A DNA stretch of 64,000 bases from positions 2,666,001 through 2,730,000 of the forward strand of contig NC_021499.1 in NCBI RefSeq assembly GCF_000412695.1. Reading direction: 5' to 3'. Below are positions 42,109 through 51,705 of this stretch, one piece after another. Numbering within the stretch: position 1 is the stretch's first letter; each line of letters opens with the position of its first letter. A program made the position numbers and the translations under genes. Below the pieces are notes generated by a model, which did not search any database, had not been told where the DNA came from, and worked only from the letters and a program-made list of their open reading frames with translations. This stretch comes from Pseudomonas resinovorans NBRC 106553. GTDB lineage: Bacteria; Pseudomonadota; Gammaproteobacteria; Pseudomonadales; Pseudomonadaceae.

Positions 42109-42990
42109 TTACCAGTCCAGGCGCAGGCGGCTGTCGAAACGGCGCGCTTGGCCGCTGATGGGGTCGATGAAGTCCAGGCTGCGGGCCAGCAGCTTGAGCG
42201 GGCGCTGGTAGTCGTCCGGGCCGCCCTTGTCGGTCAGTTCGGGGTAGAAACCGTCGTTGCAGATGGGCGCACCCAAGGCGGCGAGGTGCACGCGCAGCTG
42301 GTGCTGCTTGCCGGTGATGGGGGACAGGTCGTAACGCCAGAGGTCGCCGTGCTTCTCCAGCACTTCGAGGCGGGTGCGGCTATTGGGCTCGCCGGCGACC
42401 TCCTGCATGCGGAAGAAAGGCTCGCCCTTGGCCAGGCGGGTCTCCCGCAGCAACGGGAAGTCCAGGCCGGGCAGGGCGGGGGCGATGGCTTCGTAGCGCT
42501 TGTGGATCTCGCGGTCGCGGAACAGCGCATGGTAGATGTTGCGACTGGCCGGGTTGGCGGAGAACAGCACCAGGCCGGCGGTGTGCCGGTCGATACGGTG
42601 CAGCGGCACCAGGTGCGGGTTGCCCAGGCGCCGCGTCAGGCGTGCCTGCAGGGTTTCCTCGACGTACTCGCCGGCCGGCATCACCGGCAGGAAGTGCGGC
42701 TTGTCGGCCACCACCAGGTGCTCGTCGACGTGCAGCACCTGTTCCTCGAAGGGAATCGCCCGCTCGCCCTTCACCTCGCGGTAGTAATGTACCCGCAGCG
42801 CTTCCCGGTAGGGATGCGCAGGACCCAGCGGATTGCCCGCACCGTCCGTCACCTTGCCGCTGTTCATGCGCTCCAGCCAGGTCTCGCGGGGGATGGCGGG
42901 AAAGCGCGCGCAGAGGCAGTCGAGCACCGTGGGCCAGTCGCCCTGGGGCAGGTGGAGGATGCTGGGACGGATGCTGGGGGTGTGGGACAT
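42109..42990 (-). CDS. RluA-family pseudouridine synthase
   Basis: 293 aa. Catalytic Asp motif HRIDRHTAGLVLFSAN; the RluA-type phrases YEAIAPALPGLDFPLLRETRLAKGEP and LSPITGKQHQLRVHLAALGAPICND are intact. No clear N-terminal S4 domain, as in the RluA/YhcT-like branch. Isomerises specific uridines in rRNA or tRNA; the target site cannot be told. Single-gene unit. Confidence 0.9.
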   Translation of the reverse strand: MSHTPSIRPSILHLPQGDWPTVLDCLCARFPAIPRETWLERMNSGKVTDGAGNPLGPAHPYREALRVHYYREVKGERAIPFEEQVLHVDEHLVVADKPHFLPVMPAGEYVEETLQARLTRRLGNPHLVPLHRIDRHTAGLVLFSANPASRNIYHALFRDREIHKRYEAIAPALPGLDFPLLRETRLAKGEPFFRMQEVAGEPNSRTRLEVLEKHGDLWRYDLSPITGKQHQLRVHLAALGAPICNDGFYPELTDKGGPDDYQRPLKLLARSLDFIDPISGQARRFDSRLRLDW

Positions 42991-43159
42991 GGAGTGTTTC
43001 GGCGAGTTTCAGGGGCGAGGCATTAGGCCGCAGCGGACTGACCGGAGTCAAAGGCAGAGGATAGAATGCACCGGCCGTGCGCCCGCGGGCAGGAGCCCCG
43101 CCGCGATGGACGCCCCGTTGCAGGCGCACGCCAGGATATTTTCAGAAGAGGATCGATTC

Positions 43160-43483
43160 ATGTACTTCAAACCCGTTTCCCTCAGTCTCGCCCTGGCCGG
43201 CCTGCTCCTGGCCGGCTGCAGCTCGACCGACAAGCCCGCCACTCCCGCAGCCGAACAAGCCCCGAGCGCAGCGCTCTCCGGTACCTGCGACAGCGCCGCC
43301 GTGGCTTCCCTGGTGGGCAAGAGCGCCGATACCGCCCTGGTGGAACAGGCCAAACGCCAGTCCGGCGCCGAAACCGCCCGTGTGCTGCAACCCCACCAGC
43401 CGGTGACCATGGACTACAACTCCCGCCGCCTGAACATCGACGTCGATGACGCTGGTGTGGTCAAGCAGTTCTCCTGCGGCTAG
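43160..43483 (+). CDS. I78-family peptidase inhibitor lipoprotein
   Basis: 107 aa. A lipoprotein signal ends in LLAGCSS (Cys about 20), then a low-complexity linker (TDKPATPAAEQAPSAALSG). The I78 inhibitor domain follows, with the conserved end phrase QPHQPVTMDYNSRRLNIDVDDAGVV and two Cys (GTCDSA, QFSCG) likely forming a disulfide. Family members inhibit serine proteases such as elastase-type enzymes. The stop overlaps the stop of the convergent EamA gene by 4 nt. Confidence 0.88.
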   Translation: MYFKPVSLSLALAGLLLAGCSSTDKPATPAAEQAPSAALSGTCDSAAVASLVGKSADTALVEQAKRQSGAETARVLQPHQPVTMDYNSRRLNIDVDDAGVVKQFSCG

Positions 43484-44325
43484 AGCAGCCGCAACAGCGC
43501 CACGCCTGCCGCGATCACCCCGCATGCCAGCAGGCGGATCGGCGGCAGCGGCTCCTTGAGCAGCAGCGCGCCGATCAGCAGGGCGAACAGCACGCTGGTT
43601 TCCCGTAACGCGGAAACCAGCGCCACCGGGGCCTGGGTCATGGCCCAGATGGCGATGCTGTAGGCCGCCAGGGACATCGCCCCACCCGCCAGGCCGCCGC
43701 GCCAGTGGGGCCCGAGTTGCAGAAAGGTCCCTGGCCCCCGGGTCAGGGCGATCACCGCCGCCATCACCGCACCGTTCACCGCGAACAACCACATCGAGTA
43801 GGACAGCGCATCGCCATTGCTGCGCGCCCCCGTGGCATCGGCCAGGGTGTAGCCGGCGATGAACGCCGCCGTCATCAGCGCGCAGCCCAGCAGCGAGCGG
43901 TTGAGCCCGCTCTTGCCGTGTCCGCCGCGTACCGCCATCAGCCAGATGCCACCCACCAGCACCAGCAGCCCGGCCAGTTCGCCGGCGGTGAGGCGGTCGC
44001 CCAGGAGCAGCACCGCCAGCAACGCCACCAGCAGGGGCGAGCTGCCCCGCGCCAGTGGGTAGACCTGGCCCAGGTCACCATGCTGGTAGGCACGGGCCAG
44101 GTAGCTGTTGTAGCCGATATGCAGCAACGCGGAGAGGCCGATCCAGGGCCAGGCTTCGGGCTTGGGGAAGGCCACGAAAGGCAGCGCCGCCAGGGCGACG
44201 AGGCCGGCCGCGATCTGGATCAGGGAGGCGGTGAGGAAGCGATCGAGACCGATCTTCAGCAGGGCGTTCCAGCCGGCGTGCAGGGCGGCGGCGGTGATGA
44301 CCAGGAGGAATACCGGGGTGTCCAC
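43480..44325 (-). CDS. EamA/DMT-family transporter
   Basis: 281 aa, about ten membrane helices in two halves (FLLVITAAALHAGWNALLKIG..., GLAGGAMSLAAYSIAIWAMTQAPVALVSALRETSVLFALLIGALLLKEPL). Inner-membrane drug/metabolite exporter type; substrate unknown. Tail-to-tail with the I78 lipoprotein gene, their stop codons overlapping, so transcription must collide or end within the genes. Confidence 0.87.
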   Translation of the reverse strand: MDTPVFLLVITAAALHAGWNALLKIGLDRFLTASLIQIAAGLVALAALPFVAFPKPEAWPWIGLSALLHIGYNSYLARAYQHGDLGQVYPLARGSSPLLVALLAVLLLGDRLTAGELAGLLVLVGGIWLMAVRGGHGKSGLNRSLLGCALMTAAFIAGYTLADATGARSNGDALSYSMWLFAVNGAVMAAVIALTRGPGTFLQLGPHWRGGLAGGAMSLAAYSIAIWAMTQAPVALVSALRETSVLFALLIGALLLKEPLPPIRLLACGVIAAGVALLRLL

Positions 44326-44430
44326 GCGGGGCTGTCCTTGGCACGGGGGAAAGGGATGGATAGTGCCATAGGACGGTGGGGGGCAGGGGAGCCCTCACAG
44401 GTGGAAGGCGACCGCGCGGTGCAGATTTTT

Positions 44431-44525
44431 GTGGGGGCGATTTCAATCGCCAAGCGGGCCGCAGGTCCGCCGTTGGGCATGGCCGGGGCAGCTGCGCTGC
44501 CCTTGGCGAATGAATTCGCCCCCAC
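44431..44525. repeat. REP pair
   Basis: Mirror order of the 7601 doublet: gtgggggcgatttcaatcgcc first and ggcgaatgaattcgcccccac last. Lies between the EamA gene and the chemoreceptor gene. Confidence 0.8.
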
Positions 44526-44547
44526 AGACTTTGCAAAGGCGGGGGGC

Positions 44548-46440
44548 TCAGATCCGGAAGCTGCCCACCAGTTGCTGCAGGCGTGCGGCCTGCTGGTCGA
44601 GGTCGGCGCAGGCGCGCAGGGTGGCCTGGAGGTTTTCCACGCCTTCCTGGTTGAGGGTGTTGATCTCGGTGATGTCCATGTTCAGCGAGTCGACCACGGC
44701 AGTCTGCTCCTCGGTGGCGGTGGCCACCGACTGGTTCATGCCGTCGATCTCGCCGATGCGGTTGGTCACGCTGCCCAGGCGTTCGCCGGCCTGGTTGGCG
44801 ATTTCCACGCTCTGCTCGCTGTAGCGCTGGCTCTCGGTCATGGTGCTGACCGCCTCGCGGGCGCCCACCTGTAGTTCCTCGATCATCTGCTGGATTTCCT
44901 GGGCCGACTCCTGGGTGCGGTGGGCCAGGTTGCGCACCTCATCCGCCACCACGGCGAAGCCACGGCCGGCTTCCCCGGCGCGCGCCGCTTCGATGGCGGC
45001 GTTGAGCGCCAGCAGGTTGGTCTGCTCGGAAATGCCTTTGATCACTTCGAGGATCTGGCCGATGTTCACCGTCTTGCTGTTCAGGGTCTCGATGTTGCCG
45101 CAGGAGGCACGGATCTTCCCGGACAGCTCGTTCATCGCCGAGATGGTGCGCTCCACCACCTGGCGGCCGTCTTCGGCCAGGGTGCGCGCGGAGGAGGCCT
45201 GGTGCGAGGCGTCGGCGGCGTTGCGGGCGATCTCCTGGGCGGCGGCGCCCAGCTCGTTGATCGCCGCGGCGACGCTGTTGGTGCGATTGGCCTGCTCGTC
45301 GGAGTTGCTCATGGACGAGTTGGAGGCGTTGAGCACCAGCTTGGCCACCTGGTTGACCTGGGTGGTGGCCGAGGACACCTCGCGGATCGAGCCGTGGATA
45401 CGCTCGACGAAGCGGTTGAAGGAGGTCGCCACGGCGCCGAATTCGTCGTGGGCCTGCACGGTCAGGCGCTTGGTCAGGTCGCCGTCGCCTTCGGCGATGT
45501 CGCGCATGGCGTGGCCGAGCTGATGCAGCGGTTGCATCAGCAGGCGGATCAGCATGCCCAGCAGCAGCACGGTGGCGGCCACGGCGATCAGGGTGGCGAT
45601 GATGGCCGAGGTGCGCACTTCGTCGAGCATGGCGAAGGCGGCATCCTGGTCGAGCACCAGGGCCACGTACCAGTTGGCCGAGGGCAGGCCCTCCAGCGGG
45701 GTGAAGGCGATGAACTGGGTCTTGCCGTCCACCTCGATCTCGCTGACGCCGGCCTGCACCTTCGGGGTGTCCTGGGGGTAGACCGTGTCGATGCCCTTGA
45801 GGATGTAGCGGCTGTCCGGGTGCAGCAGCACCTTGCCCTGGGCGCTGACCAGGAAGGCATGGCCGTGGCCCTGGAACTTCAGCGAATCCAGCAGCTGGGC
45901 GATGCTCGCCAGCTCCATGTCGGCGCCGGCCACGCCGACCATCTGGCCGTCCTGGCGCACCGGGGTGGCGATGGTGATCACCAGTTTCTGCGAGGACGCG
46001 GCCACGTAGGGCTCGGTGAGCGCGCTGCCCTGGGCGGCGTTGGCCGCCTGGTACCAGCCACGGGCGCGCGGGTCGTAGTCGGCGGGGCGGTTGCCGGCGG
46101 GCACCGAGGTCATGGCGCCATCCGCGCCGCCGAAGTAGGTGAGCTGGAAGCGCTGGCCGTACACCGGCAGATTCAGCGCGGCGTGCAGCGGATCGCCCTG
46201 CTGGCCGTTGGCCGAGAGCTGCTGGGCCAGGGACTCCACCAGCTGGATGCGACCTTCCAGCCAGGTCTTGATATTGCGGGTGGCCAGGCTGCCCACTTCT
46301 TCCAGAGAGGCGTGCACGTCGGCGTTCAGGGCCTGGCGCTGGCGGTAGTCGTTGAACAGCACGAAGAGGGTGAAGGCCACGATCATGACCAGCGAGGCGG
46401 CCAGCAGGATCTTCTGGCTGAACTTCAGGGTGGAGGGCAT
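44548..46440 (-). CDS. Methyl-accepting chemotaxis protein, PctA/PctB/PctC-like amino-acid receptor
   Basis: 630 aa. TM1 about 10-30; periplasmic dCache_1 domain to about 275; TM2, HAMP ([23 protein letters not shown]) and a signalling domain with the hairpin tip [35 protein letters not shown]. The amino-acid binding motif is complete: Y122, R127, W129, Y130 ([10 protein letters not shown]), Tyr in EPYV, Asp in GADM. These are shifted by one from PctA numbering as I remember it. It should sense L-amino acids directly. The alanine dehydrogenase gene is the next leftward unit upstream. Confidence 0.92.
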   Translation of the reverse strand: MPSTLKFSQKILLAASLVMIVAFTLFVLFNDYRQRQALNADVHASLEEVGSLATRNIKTWLEGRIQLVESLAQQLSANGQQGDPLHAALNLPVYGQRFQLTYFGGADGAMTSVPAGNRPADYDPRARGWYQAANAAQGSALTEPYVAASSQKLVITIATPVRQDGQMVGVAGADMELASIAQLLDSLKFQGHGHAFLVSAQGKVLLHPDSRYILKGIDTVYPQDTPKVQAGVSEIEVDGKTQFIAFTPLEGLPSANWYVALVLDQDAAFAMLDEVRTSAIIATLIAVAATVLLLGMLIRLLMQPLHQLGHAMRDIAEGDGDLTKRLTVQAHDEFGAVATSFNRFVERIHGSIREVSSATTQVNQVAKLVLNASNSSMSNSDEQANRTNSVAAAINELGAAAQEIARNAADASHQASSARTLAEDGRQVVERTISAMNELSGKIRASCGNIETLNSKTVNIGQILEVIKGISEQTNLLALNAAIEAARAGEAGRGFAVVADEVRNLAHRTQESAQEIQQMIEELQVGAREAVSTMTESQRYSEQSVEIANQAGERLGSVTNRIGEIDGMNQSVATATEEQTAVVDSLNMDITEINTLNQEGVENLQATLRACADLDQQAARLQQLVGSFRI

Positions 46441-46830
46441 CGCAAGGTATCCGTCCTAGGTGTCGGCGGGGTACGCCGGTGGCCGCGCGCAGGTTGTGCC
46501 TGCGGCGGGTCAGTCGATCCAGGGGCGCGCACCACGGGTTTATCCCGGCGCCGCAAAGCGGGTCGGGGAGGCGGGAACGGGGTGCTGGGGGCTGCCTGGA
46601 TCACGGCCGCCGGGGTATCGACGTGCCGCGTGCCCTCACCGGTTGATGGTTATTGTCCGGAGTGGGGCGATTTTCGCGCTCCCGGCAGAGCTGCCGGGAG
46701 CGGGGTGCGAATGCTGGCATTTTGACGTCAAATGCAGAATCGCCGTTAGTCGGATTTGCGGCAAAGATGTGCAGCATTGAGTCGGGGCAGGGGTGTTGTG
46801 GGGGCGAATGCATTCGCCCCCACAGGTTCG
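46441..46830. other. 390-bp gap between chemoreceptor and ald
   Basis: Holds the chemoreceptor promoter, a strong 12-bp hairpin at 46677-46702 (cgctcccggcag / ctgccgggagcg) with no neighbouring gene end to terminate, an 8-bp palindrome tgacgtca at 46723-46730, and a REP palindrome at 46798-46823. I see no gene. Confidence 0.5.
46798..46823. repeat. Perfect REP palindrome at the 3' end of ald
   Basis: gtgggggcgaatg with its exact complement cattcgcccccac, 26 bp in all, 7 nt beyond the ald stop codon. May double as a transcription terminator or mRNA 3' stabiliser. Confidence 0.75.
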
Positions 46831-47952
46831 TCACAGCTGTTTCAGCATCTCCTCCAGGTGCACGTACTCCATGTGGTGCGCGGCGGCGACGCTGCCATTG
46901 GTGAGGCGCCCCTTGGCCACGTTGAGGCCGTGGCGCAGGTGCAGGTCGTCTTCCAGGGCGCGGCGGGTGCCTTTCTGCGCCAGGGCGATGACGAAGGGCA
47001 GGGTGGCGTTGTTCAGCGCCAGGGTGGAGGTGCGCGCCACGGCGCCGGGCATGTTCGCCACGCAGTAGTGCACCACGCCATCGACTACATAGGTGGGCTC
47101 GGCATGGGTGGTGGCCCGCGAGGTTTCCGCGCAGCCGCCCTGGTCGATGGCCACGTCCACCAGCACCGCGCCTTCCTGCATGCGCGCCACCATTTCCGCG
47201 CTGACCAACTTGGGTGCCGCCGCGCCGGGAATCAGCACGCCGCCGATCACCAGGTCCGCCGCCAGCACCTGTTCGCGCACGGTAGCGTGGGTGGAGTAGA
47301 GGGTGGTGATGCGATTGCCGTAGAGGGCATCGAGCCGGCGCAGCGCATCGACGTTCTTGTCCAGCACGCTGACATCGGCGCCCAGGCCCACCGCCATGGC
47401 CAGGGCATGGGTGCCCACTACGCCGCCGCCGAGCACCACGATCTTGCCCGGTGCCACGCCCGGCACGCCGCCGAGCAATACGCCACGGCCTCCACGGGCT
47501 TTTTCCAGGCAGCTGGCGCCGGCCTGGATCGACATGCGTCCGGCCACTTCCGACATGGGCGCCAGCAGGGGCAGGCGACCATGGCTGTCGGTGACGGTCT
47601 CGTAGGCGATGCAGGTGGCGCCGCAGGCGATCAGTTCTTCGGTCTGGGGCCGGTCGGGTGCCAGGTGCAGGTAGGTGAAGAGGGTCTGCTCGGGGCGCAG
47701 TCGCGCGCGTTCCTGGGTCAGGGGTTCCTTGACCTTGACGATCAGTTGGGCCTGCTCGAAGACCTCCCCGGCGCTGCTGGCCACCTTGGCACCGGCCGCG
47801 CGGTAATCCTCGTCGTCGAAGCCGATGGCGGCGCCCGCCCTGGTTTCAACCCAGACGTCATGCCCGAGGCGGGTCAATTCGGCCACTGATTGCGGGGTCA
47901 GGCCGACCCGGTATTCGTGGTTCTTGATCTCCTTTGGCACTCCGATACGCAT
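46831..47952 (-). CDS. ald: Alanine dehydrogenase
   Basis: 373 aa. Opening [20 protein letters not shown] is diagnostic; substrate residues ([18 protein letters not shown]) and the NAD fold [30 protein letters not shown] are present, with the His in the usual HLA phrase. Reversibly converts L-alanine to pyruvate and ammonia. Single-gene unit, followed by a REP palindrome. In this organism it may serve growth on alanine, in keeping with the amino-acid receptor encoded next to it. Confidence 0.95.
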   Translation of the reverse strand: MRIGVPKEIKNHEYRVGLTPQSVAELTRLGHDVWVETRAGAAIGFDDEDYRAAGAKVASSAGEVFEQAQLIVKVKEPLTQERARLRPEQTLFTYLHLAPDRPQTEELIACGATCIAYETVTDSHGRLPLLAPMSEVAGRMSIQAGASCLEKARGGRGVLLGGVPGVAPGKIVVLGGGVVGTHALAMAVGLGADVSVLDKNVDALRRLDALYGNRITTLYSTHATVREQVLAADLVIGGVLIPGAAAPKLVSAEMVARMQEGAVLVDVAIDQGGCAETSRATTHAEPTYVVDGVVHYCVANMPGAVARTSTLALNNATLPFVIALAQKGTRRALEDDLHLRHGLNVAKGRLTNGSVAAAHHMEYVHLEEMLKQL

Positions 47953-48085
47953 GGCGACCTCCAGGGTTCTTGTTGTCCTTTGACAAGTGTAGAAACCCGG
48001 CCGGGGCGGCCCCGCCGAATACTGGTGGGTTTTCAGGGGATCTCCCTGAAAAATGCGGGGAAAACAGGGCGTAACGGAAAGACGG

Positions 48086-48853
48086 TCACTCTCCCTGGTC
48101 CTTTTTTTCGCTCCTGTGGATGCCGCCGAGCAACTCCACTGGCATGGGGAAGACGATGGTGTTGGTCTTGTCGGTGGCGATCGAGCCCAGGGTCTGCATG
48201 TAGCGCAGCTGCATGGCGCCGGGCTGGCGGCTGAGCATTTCCGCCGCTTGCATGAGCTTTTCCGAGGCCTGCAGCTCGCCTTCGGCGTGGATCACCTTGG
48301 CCCGCCGCTCGCGCTCCGCCTCGGCCTGGCGGGCGATGGCGCGGATCATGGATTCATTGAGGTCGACGTGCTTGATCTCGACGTTGGAGACCTTGATCCC
48401 CCAGGCGTCGGTCTGGGCGTCCAGGGCCTGCTGGATATCGACGTTGAGGCGTTCGCGCTCGGCGAGCATCTCGTCCAACTCGTGCTTGCCGAGCACCGCG
48501 CGCAGGGTGGTCTGGGCGAGCTGGCTGGTGGCCATGAGGAAATTCTCCACCTGGATGATGGCGCGCTGGGGGTCTAGCACGCGGAAGTAGACCACCGCGT
48601 TGACCTTCACCGAGACGTTGTCGCGGGAGATGACGTCCTGGGGCGGCACATCCAGCACCACGGTGCGCAGGTCCACCCGCACCATCTGCTGGATGGCCGG
48701 GATGATCAGCACCAGCCCCGGTCCCTTGACCATCCAGAAGCGCCCGAGCTGGAACACCACGCCCCGCTCGTACTCGCGCAGGACGCGGATGGCCGAAGCC
48801 GCCAGCACGATGGCCAGGAACAGGAGGGTGGCAAAACTCAGGGGAACAGCCAT
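48086..48853 (-). CDS. Slipin (stomatin/SPFH-domain membrane protein)
   Basis: 255 aa. An N-terminal hydrophobic anchor ([21 protein letters not shown]) is followed by the stomatin core ([66 protein letters not shown]) and a C-terminal oligomerising helix region ([24 protein letters not shown]). Partner of the NfeD protease encoded 2 nt upstream. Such pairs organise or clear membrane protein complexes. Confidence 0.95.
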   Translation of the reverse strand: MAVPLSFATLLFLAIVLAASAIRVLREYERGVVFQLGRFWMVKGPGLVLIIPAIQQMVRVDLRTVVLDVPPQDVISRDNVSVKVNAVVYFRVLDPQRAIIQVENFLMATSQLAQTTLRAVLGKHELDEMLAERERLNVDIQQALDAQTDAWGIKVSNVEIKHVDLNESMIRAIARQAEAERERRAKVIHAEGELQASEKLMQAAEMLSRQPGAMQLRYMQTLGSIATDKTNTIVFPMPVELLGGIHRSEKKDQGE

Positions 48854-48855
48854 GG

Positions 48856-50238
48856 TCAGTCTCCTTGGGGCGGTCGGTCGTCCGCCGTCACGTCCAGCAT
48901 CAGTCCGTTGCGCGCCAGCACACGCACGCGCTGGCCGCTCTTCAGGGGCTGGGCGCTGCGTACCTGCCAGCGCTCGCCCTGCAATTGCACCCAGCCACTG
49001 CGCGGGTCGTCCAGGGTCTGTTCGAGCAGGGTGGCCTCGCTGCCCACCAGGCCGGCGTCGCCGCTGACCAGGGCTTTTCGCCGGGCGCGCAGGGCCATGG
49101 CGAGAATGGCGAAGATCACCAGCGCGCTGGCCAGCGCGATGGTGATGATCAGTGCGAGGGGGATGCCGTAGCCGGGCACGTCGGTGTCGATCAGGATCAC
49201 CGCGCCTACCACGAACGCGGCGATGCCGCCGAAGCCGATGATGCCGAAACTGGGCATGAAGGCTTCCGCCACCATGAACAGGATGCCGAGCAGGATCAGC
49301 GCGACCCCGGCGAAGTTCACCGGCATCAGCTGCAAGGCGTAGAGCGCGAGGATCAGGCAGATGCCGCCGACCACGCCGCCGACCGCGCTGCCCGGGTTGG
49401 AGAATTCGAAGATCAGCCCGTAGACGCCGATCATCATCAGGATCAGCGCCACGCTGGGGTTGGCGATGACCGCCAGGATCCGCGCGCGCCAGTCCGGCTC
49501 ACGCTGCACCAGCGGCGCACCGGCGGTGGCCAGGGTGATCTTCTGCCCGGCGACTTCCAGGGTGCGGCCATCCAGTTGGCGGAGCAGGTCGGGGATGTCA
49601 CGGGCCAGCAGGTCCACCACCTTCAGGTGCTGGGCATCGCTGGCGGACAGGCTGACCGACTCGCGCACCGCCCGCTCGGCCCAGGTCGCGTTGCGCCCGC
49701 GCATTTGCGCCAGGCCACGGATATAGGCGGCGGCATCGTTGACCTGCTTGCGGGTGAGGGTTTCCTGGTCATCCGCCGGCTTGGCCTTGTCGTCCTTGGA
49801 TTTTTCGTCCTTGTCGGCGGCCGGCTTGTCGCCTTGCGGTTGGCCGGGCATGCCGCCGATTTGCACCGGCGTCGCCGCGCCCAGGTTGGTACCGGGCGCC
49901 ATGGCGGCGATATGGCTGGCGTAGAGGATGTAGGTGCCGGCGCTGGCGGCGCGCGCTCCACTGGGGGCGACGAAGCTCGCCACCGGCACCGGGCTGGCGA
50001 GGATCGCCTTGATGATGCTGCGCATGGAGGTGTCGAGGCCGCCGGGGGTGTCGATCTGGATGACCACCAACTGCGCCTTGTCGGCCTCGGCGCGTTGGAT
50101 GCCACGGGTCAGGTAATCGGCCGTGGCCGGGCCGATCGGACCGTCCACGGTCAGCACCGTGACGCTTGCGGCGGCCAGCAGGGGGCCGGGCGCCAGCAGG
50201 GCCAGACACAGGAGCCGGCCGAGCAGCCAGCGGATCAT
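48856..50238 (-). CDS. NfeD-family membrane serine protease (ClpP-class)
   Basis: 460 aa; start at [16 protein letters not shown] after GGGAGG. Signal peptide, then a ClpP-like periplasmic protease domain with the nucleophile region [15 protein letters not shown] and oxyanion stretch [13 protein letters not shown] charged low-complexity insert ([20 protein letters not shown], about 145-175) is followed by four membrane helices and a C-terminal NfeD OB-fold ([38 protein letters not shown]). Cleaves stomatin-type partners; co-transcribed with the slipin gene. Confidence 0.93.
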   Translation of the reverse strand: MIRWLLGRLLCLALLAPGPLLAAASVTVLTVDGPIGPATADYLTRGIQRAEADKAQLVVIQIDTPGGLDTSMRSIIKAILASPVPVASFVAPSGARAASAGTYILYASHIAAMAPGTNLGAATPVQIGGMPGQPQGDKPAADKDEKSKDDKAKPADDQETLTRKQVNDAAAYIRGLAQMRGRNATWAERAVRESVSLSASDAQHLKVVDLLARDIPDLLRQLDGRTLEVAGQKITLATAGAPLVQREPDWRARILAVIANPSVALILMMIGVYGLIFEFSNPGSAVGGVVGGICLILALYALQLMPVNFAGVALILLGILFMVAEAFMPSFGIIGFGGIAAFVVGAVILIDTDVPGYGIPLALIITIALASALVIFAILAMALRARRKALVSGDAGLVGSEATLLEQTLDDPRSGWVQLQGERWQVRSAQPLKSGQRVRVLARNGLMLDVTADDRPPQGD

Positions 50239-50313
50239 GGGGGCCTCCCGAAATGCCGTGTTCACCTACAGCATAGTTGAGGCCTTTTGTCGGGTATTCG
50301 GGGCACGAGCCTT

Positions 50314-50385
50314 GTAGGAGCGAATTCATTCGCGATGGGGACCACGCCGGCCTCCGGCCTGCTTCGCGAATGAATTCGCTCCTAC
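50314..50385. repeat. REP pair
   Basis: gtaggagcgaattcattcgcg ... cgcgaatgaattcgctcctac; both arms are of the same subtype, making one large inverted repeat. Confidence 0.8.
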
Positions 50386-50412
50386 GGCGTGTCTTCCTGT
50401 TGGATTCGTCCG

Positions 50413-51390
50413 TTAGAGAGCGGCGTGGAACAGCGGCTTGCACGCCTTGGCGATCTGCTCGATATGGCGCTGGTCGGTGCCGCAACAGCCGCCCATGACA
50501 TTGATCTGTGGCAGGCGCTGGCGTAGCCGGGCGTACTGGGCCCCCAGTTCCGCGGGGTCGCCGCTGTCCAGGGCGACGGCATCGTTCAGCTCGGCGTGGC
50601 TCTTGCGCGAGGCGTTGGCGCGCAGACCGCGTATGCGTTGCACCCGGCGATTGCTCGGCGTCAGCACAGCCTCGAAATGGTCCGGGTGGGCGCAATTGAT
50701 CATGTAGTAGGCGGGGTAGGAAGCGGTGGCGCTGTCGACGGCCTCGATGGCCTCCAGCAGGCCCTGGCCGGTGGGCAGCCTGCCGTCGGTTTCCACGGTG
50801 AAGGCGATTACCACGGGCATGTGCGCGTCCCGGGCCGCCAGGGCGATGCCCACGGCTTCGTCGGCGTAGTTCATGGTGAGGGCGGTGATCATATCGGCGG
50901 CGGTCTCGGCGAATATGCCGATCTGTTCGCTGTGGTATTGCTGGGCCTGGAAGGGGTCCATGACGTCGTCCGGGATGTAGCCGTCGCCCCGGGGGCCGAT
51001 GCAGCCGCTGATCACGATGGGGATGTTGGCGCTGCCCGCTTCACCGCCCACTTCGCTGCGCAGTGCCTGGAGCAGGGCGATGGCCTGGCGGTTGGCGTCG
51101 GCCAAGCCCTGGGGCGTGAAGCCAAGGTGATTGGCCCAGTCAGGGTTGGCGCGCCAGGTGGGGCTTTCCAGGATCAGGCCGGTGCCGTACTGGCGGGCGA
51201 TGGCGCAGTAGCTGAGGAAGTACTTGCGCAGGGCTTCCTGGCCATCGGGGTAGTTGAGCAGCACGAAGGCGGCGAAGTCCGGCAGGGCGATGCCCTCGTG
51301 GAAGACCAGGGTGGTCTCGATGCCGCCATCGGTAAGGAAGAGTTCGCCCTGCAGCTGTGGCAGGGCGCCGCGAAACTGGGCCATCAGCAT
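50413..51390 (-). CDS. Homocysteine S-methyltransferase family protein
   Basis: 325 aa; AGGAG 3-7 nt before the ATG at 51390. The opening FLTDGGIETTLVFHEGIALP and Zn ligands (Cys in YMINCAHPDHF and the pair in NVMGGCCGTDQRHI) are of the betaine/homocysteine S-methyltransferase fold. It uses S-methylmethionine, betaine or a related donor to methylate homocysteine or a similar thiol. Cytoplasmic, single gene. I saw no riboswitch pattern in its leader. Confidence 0.9.
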   Translation of the reverse strand: MLMAQFRGALPQLQGELFLTDGGIETTLVFHEGIALPDFAAFVLLNYPDGQEALRKYFLSYCAIARQYGTGLILESPTWRANPDWANHLGFTPQGLADANRQAIALLQALRSEVGGEAGSANIPIVISGCIGPRGDGYIPDDVMDPFQAQQYHSEQIGIFAETAADMITALTMNYADEAVGIALAARDAHMPVVIAFTVETDGRLPTGQGLLEAIEAVDSATASYPAYYMINCAHPDHFEAVLTPSNRRVQRIRGLRANASRKSHAELNDAVALDSGDPAELGAQYARLRQRLPQINVMGGCCGTDQRHIEQIAKACKPLFHAAL

Positions 51391-51701
51391 GACTCCTGAC
51401 CTGTGGACGTTGGCTGTCCGCAGTGGGCTTCATGGCGAAGGTGGTGCGGGCAACCGCTTGGCCTCGGGCGGGTTCCGTGGTGGTTGGGCTGGCCCGTAGG
51501 CGCCACGCCGGGCGGGCTTTTGCGTTCGGCGGGTAACAGAAAAGGCTAGCACCCGCGCGGGGCGCGGCCCAGCGGGCTGATGGGTGGGGATTCGGGGTGT
51601 GGTCTTTCTTGTGGGGGCGAATTCATTCGCCAAGCAGACCGTAGGTCTGCCATTCGATCATCGAGGGGCAGCTGCGCTGCCCTTGGCGAATGAATTCGCC
51701 C
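51391..51701. other. 311-bp gap with a REP pair
   Basis: Holds the promoter region of the homocysteine methyltransferase gene, a possible hairpin gcgccacgccgggcgggc near 51508-51525, and the REP doublet 51611-51705. No gene seen. Confidence 0.5.
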
Positions 51702-51705
51702 CTAC
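51611..51705. repeat. REP pair overlapping a stop codon
   Basis: gtgggggcgaattcattcgcc ... ggcgaatgaattcgcccctac; the last bases include the stop codon (TAG on the minus strand, 51702-51704) of the catalase-like gene. Confidence 0.8.

Noticed and set aside
51391..51600. SAM or SAH riboswitch in the leader of the homocysteine methyltransferase gene
   Set aside because: I could not find the conserved core of either class; only an ordinary AGGAG site and a GC-rich hairpin are visible.
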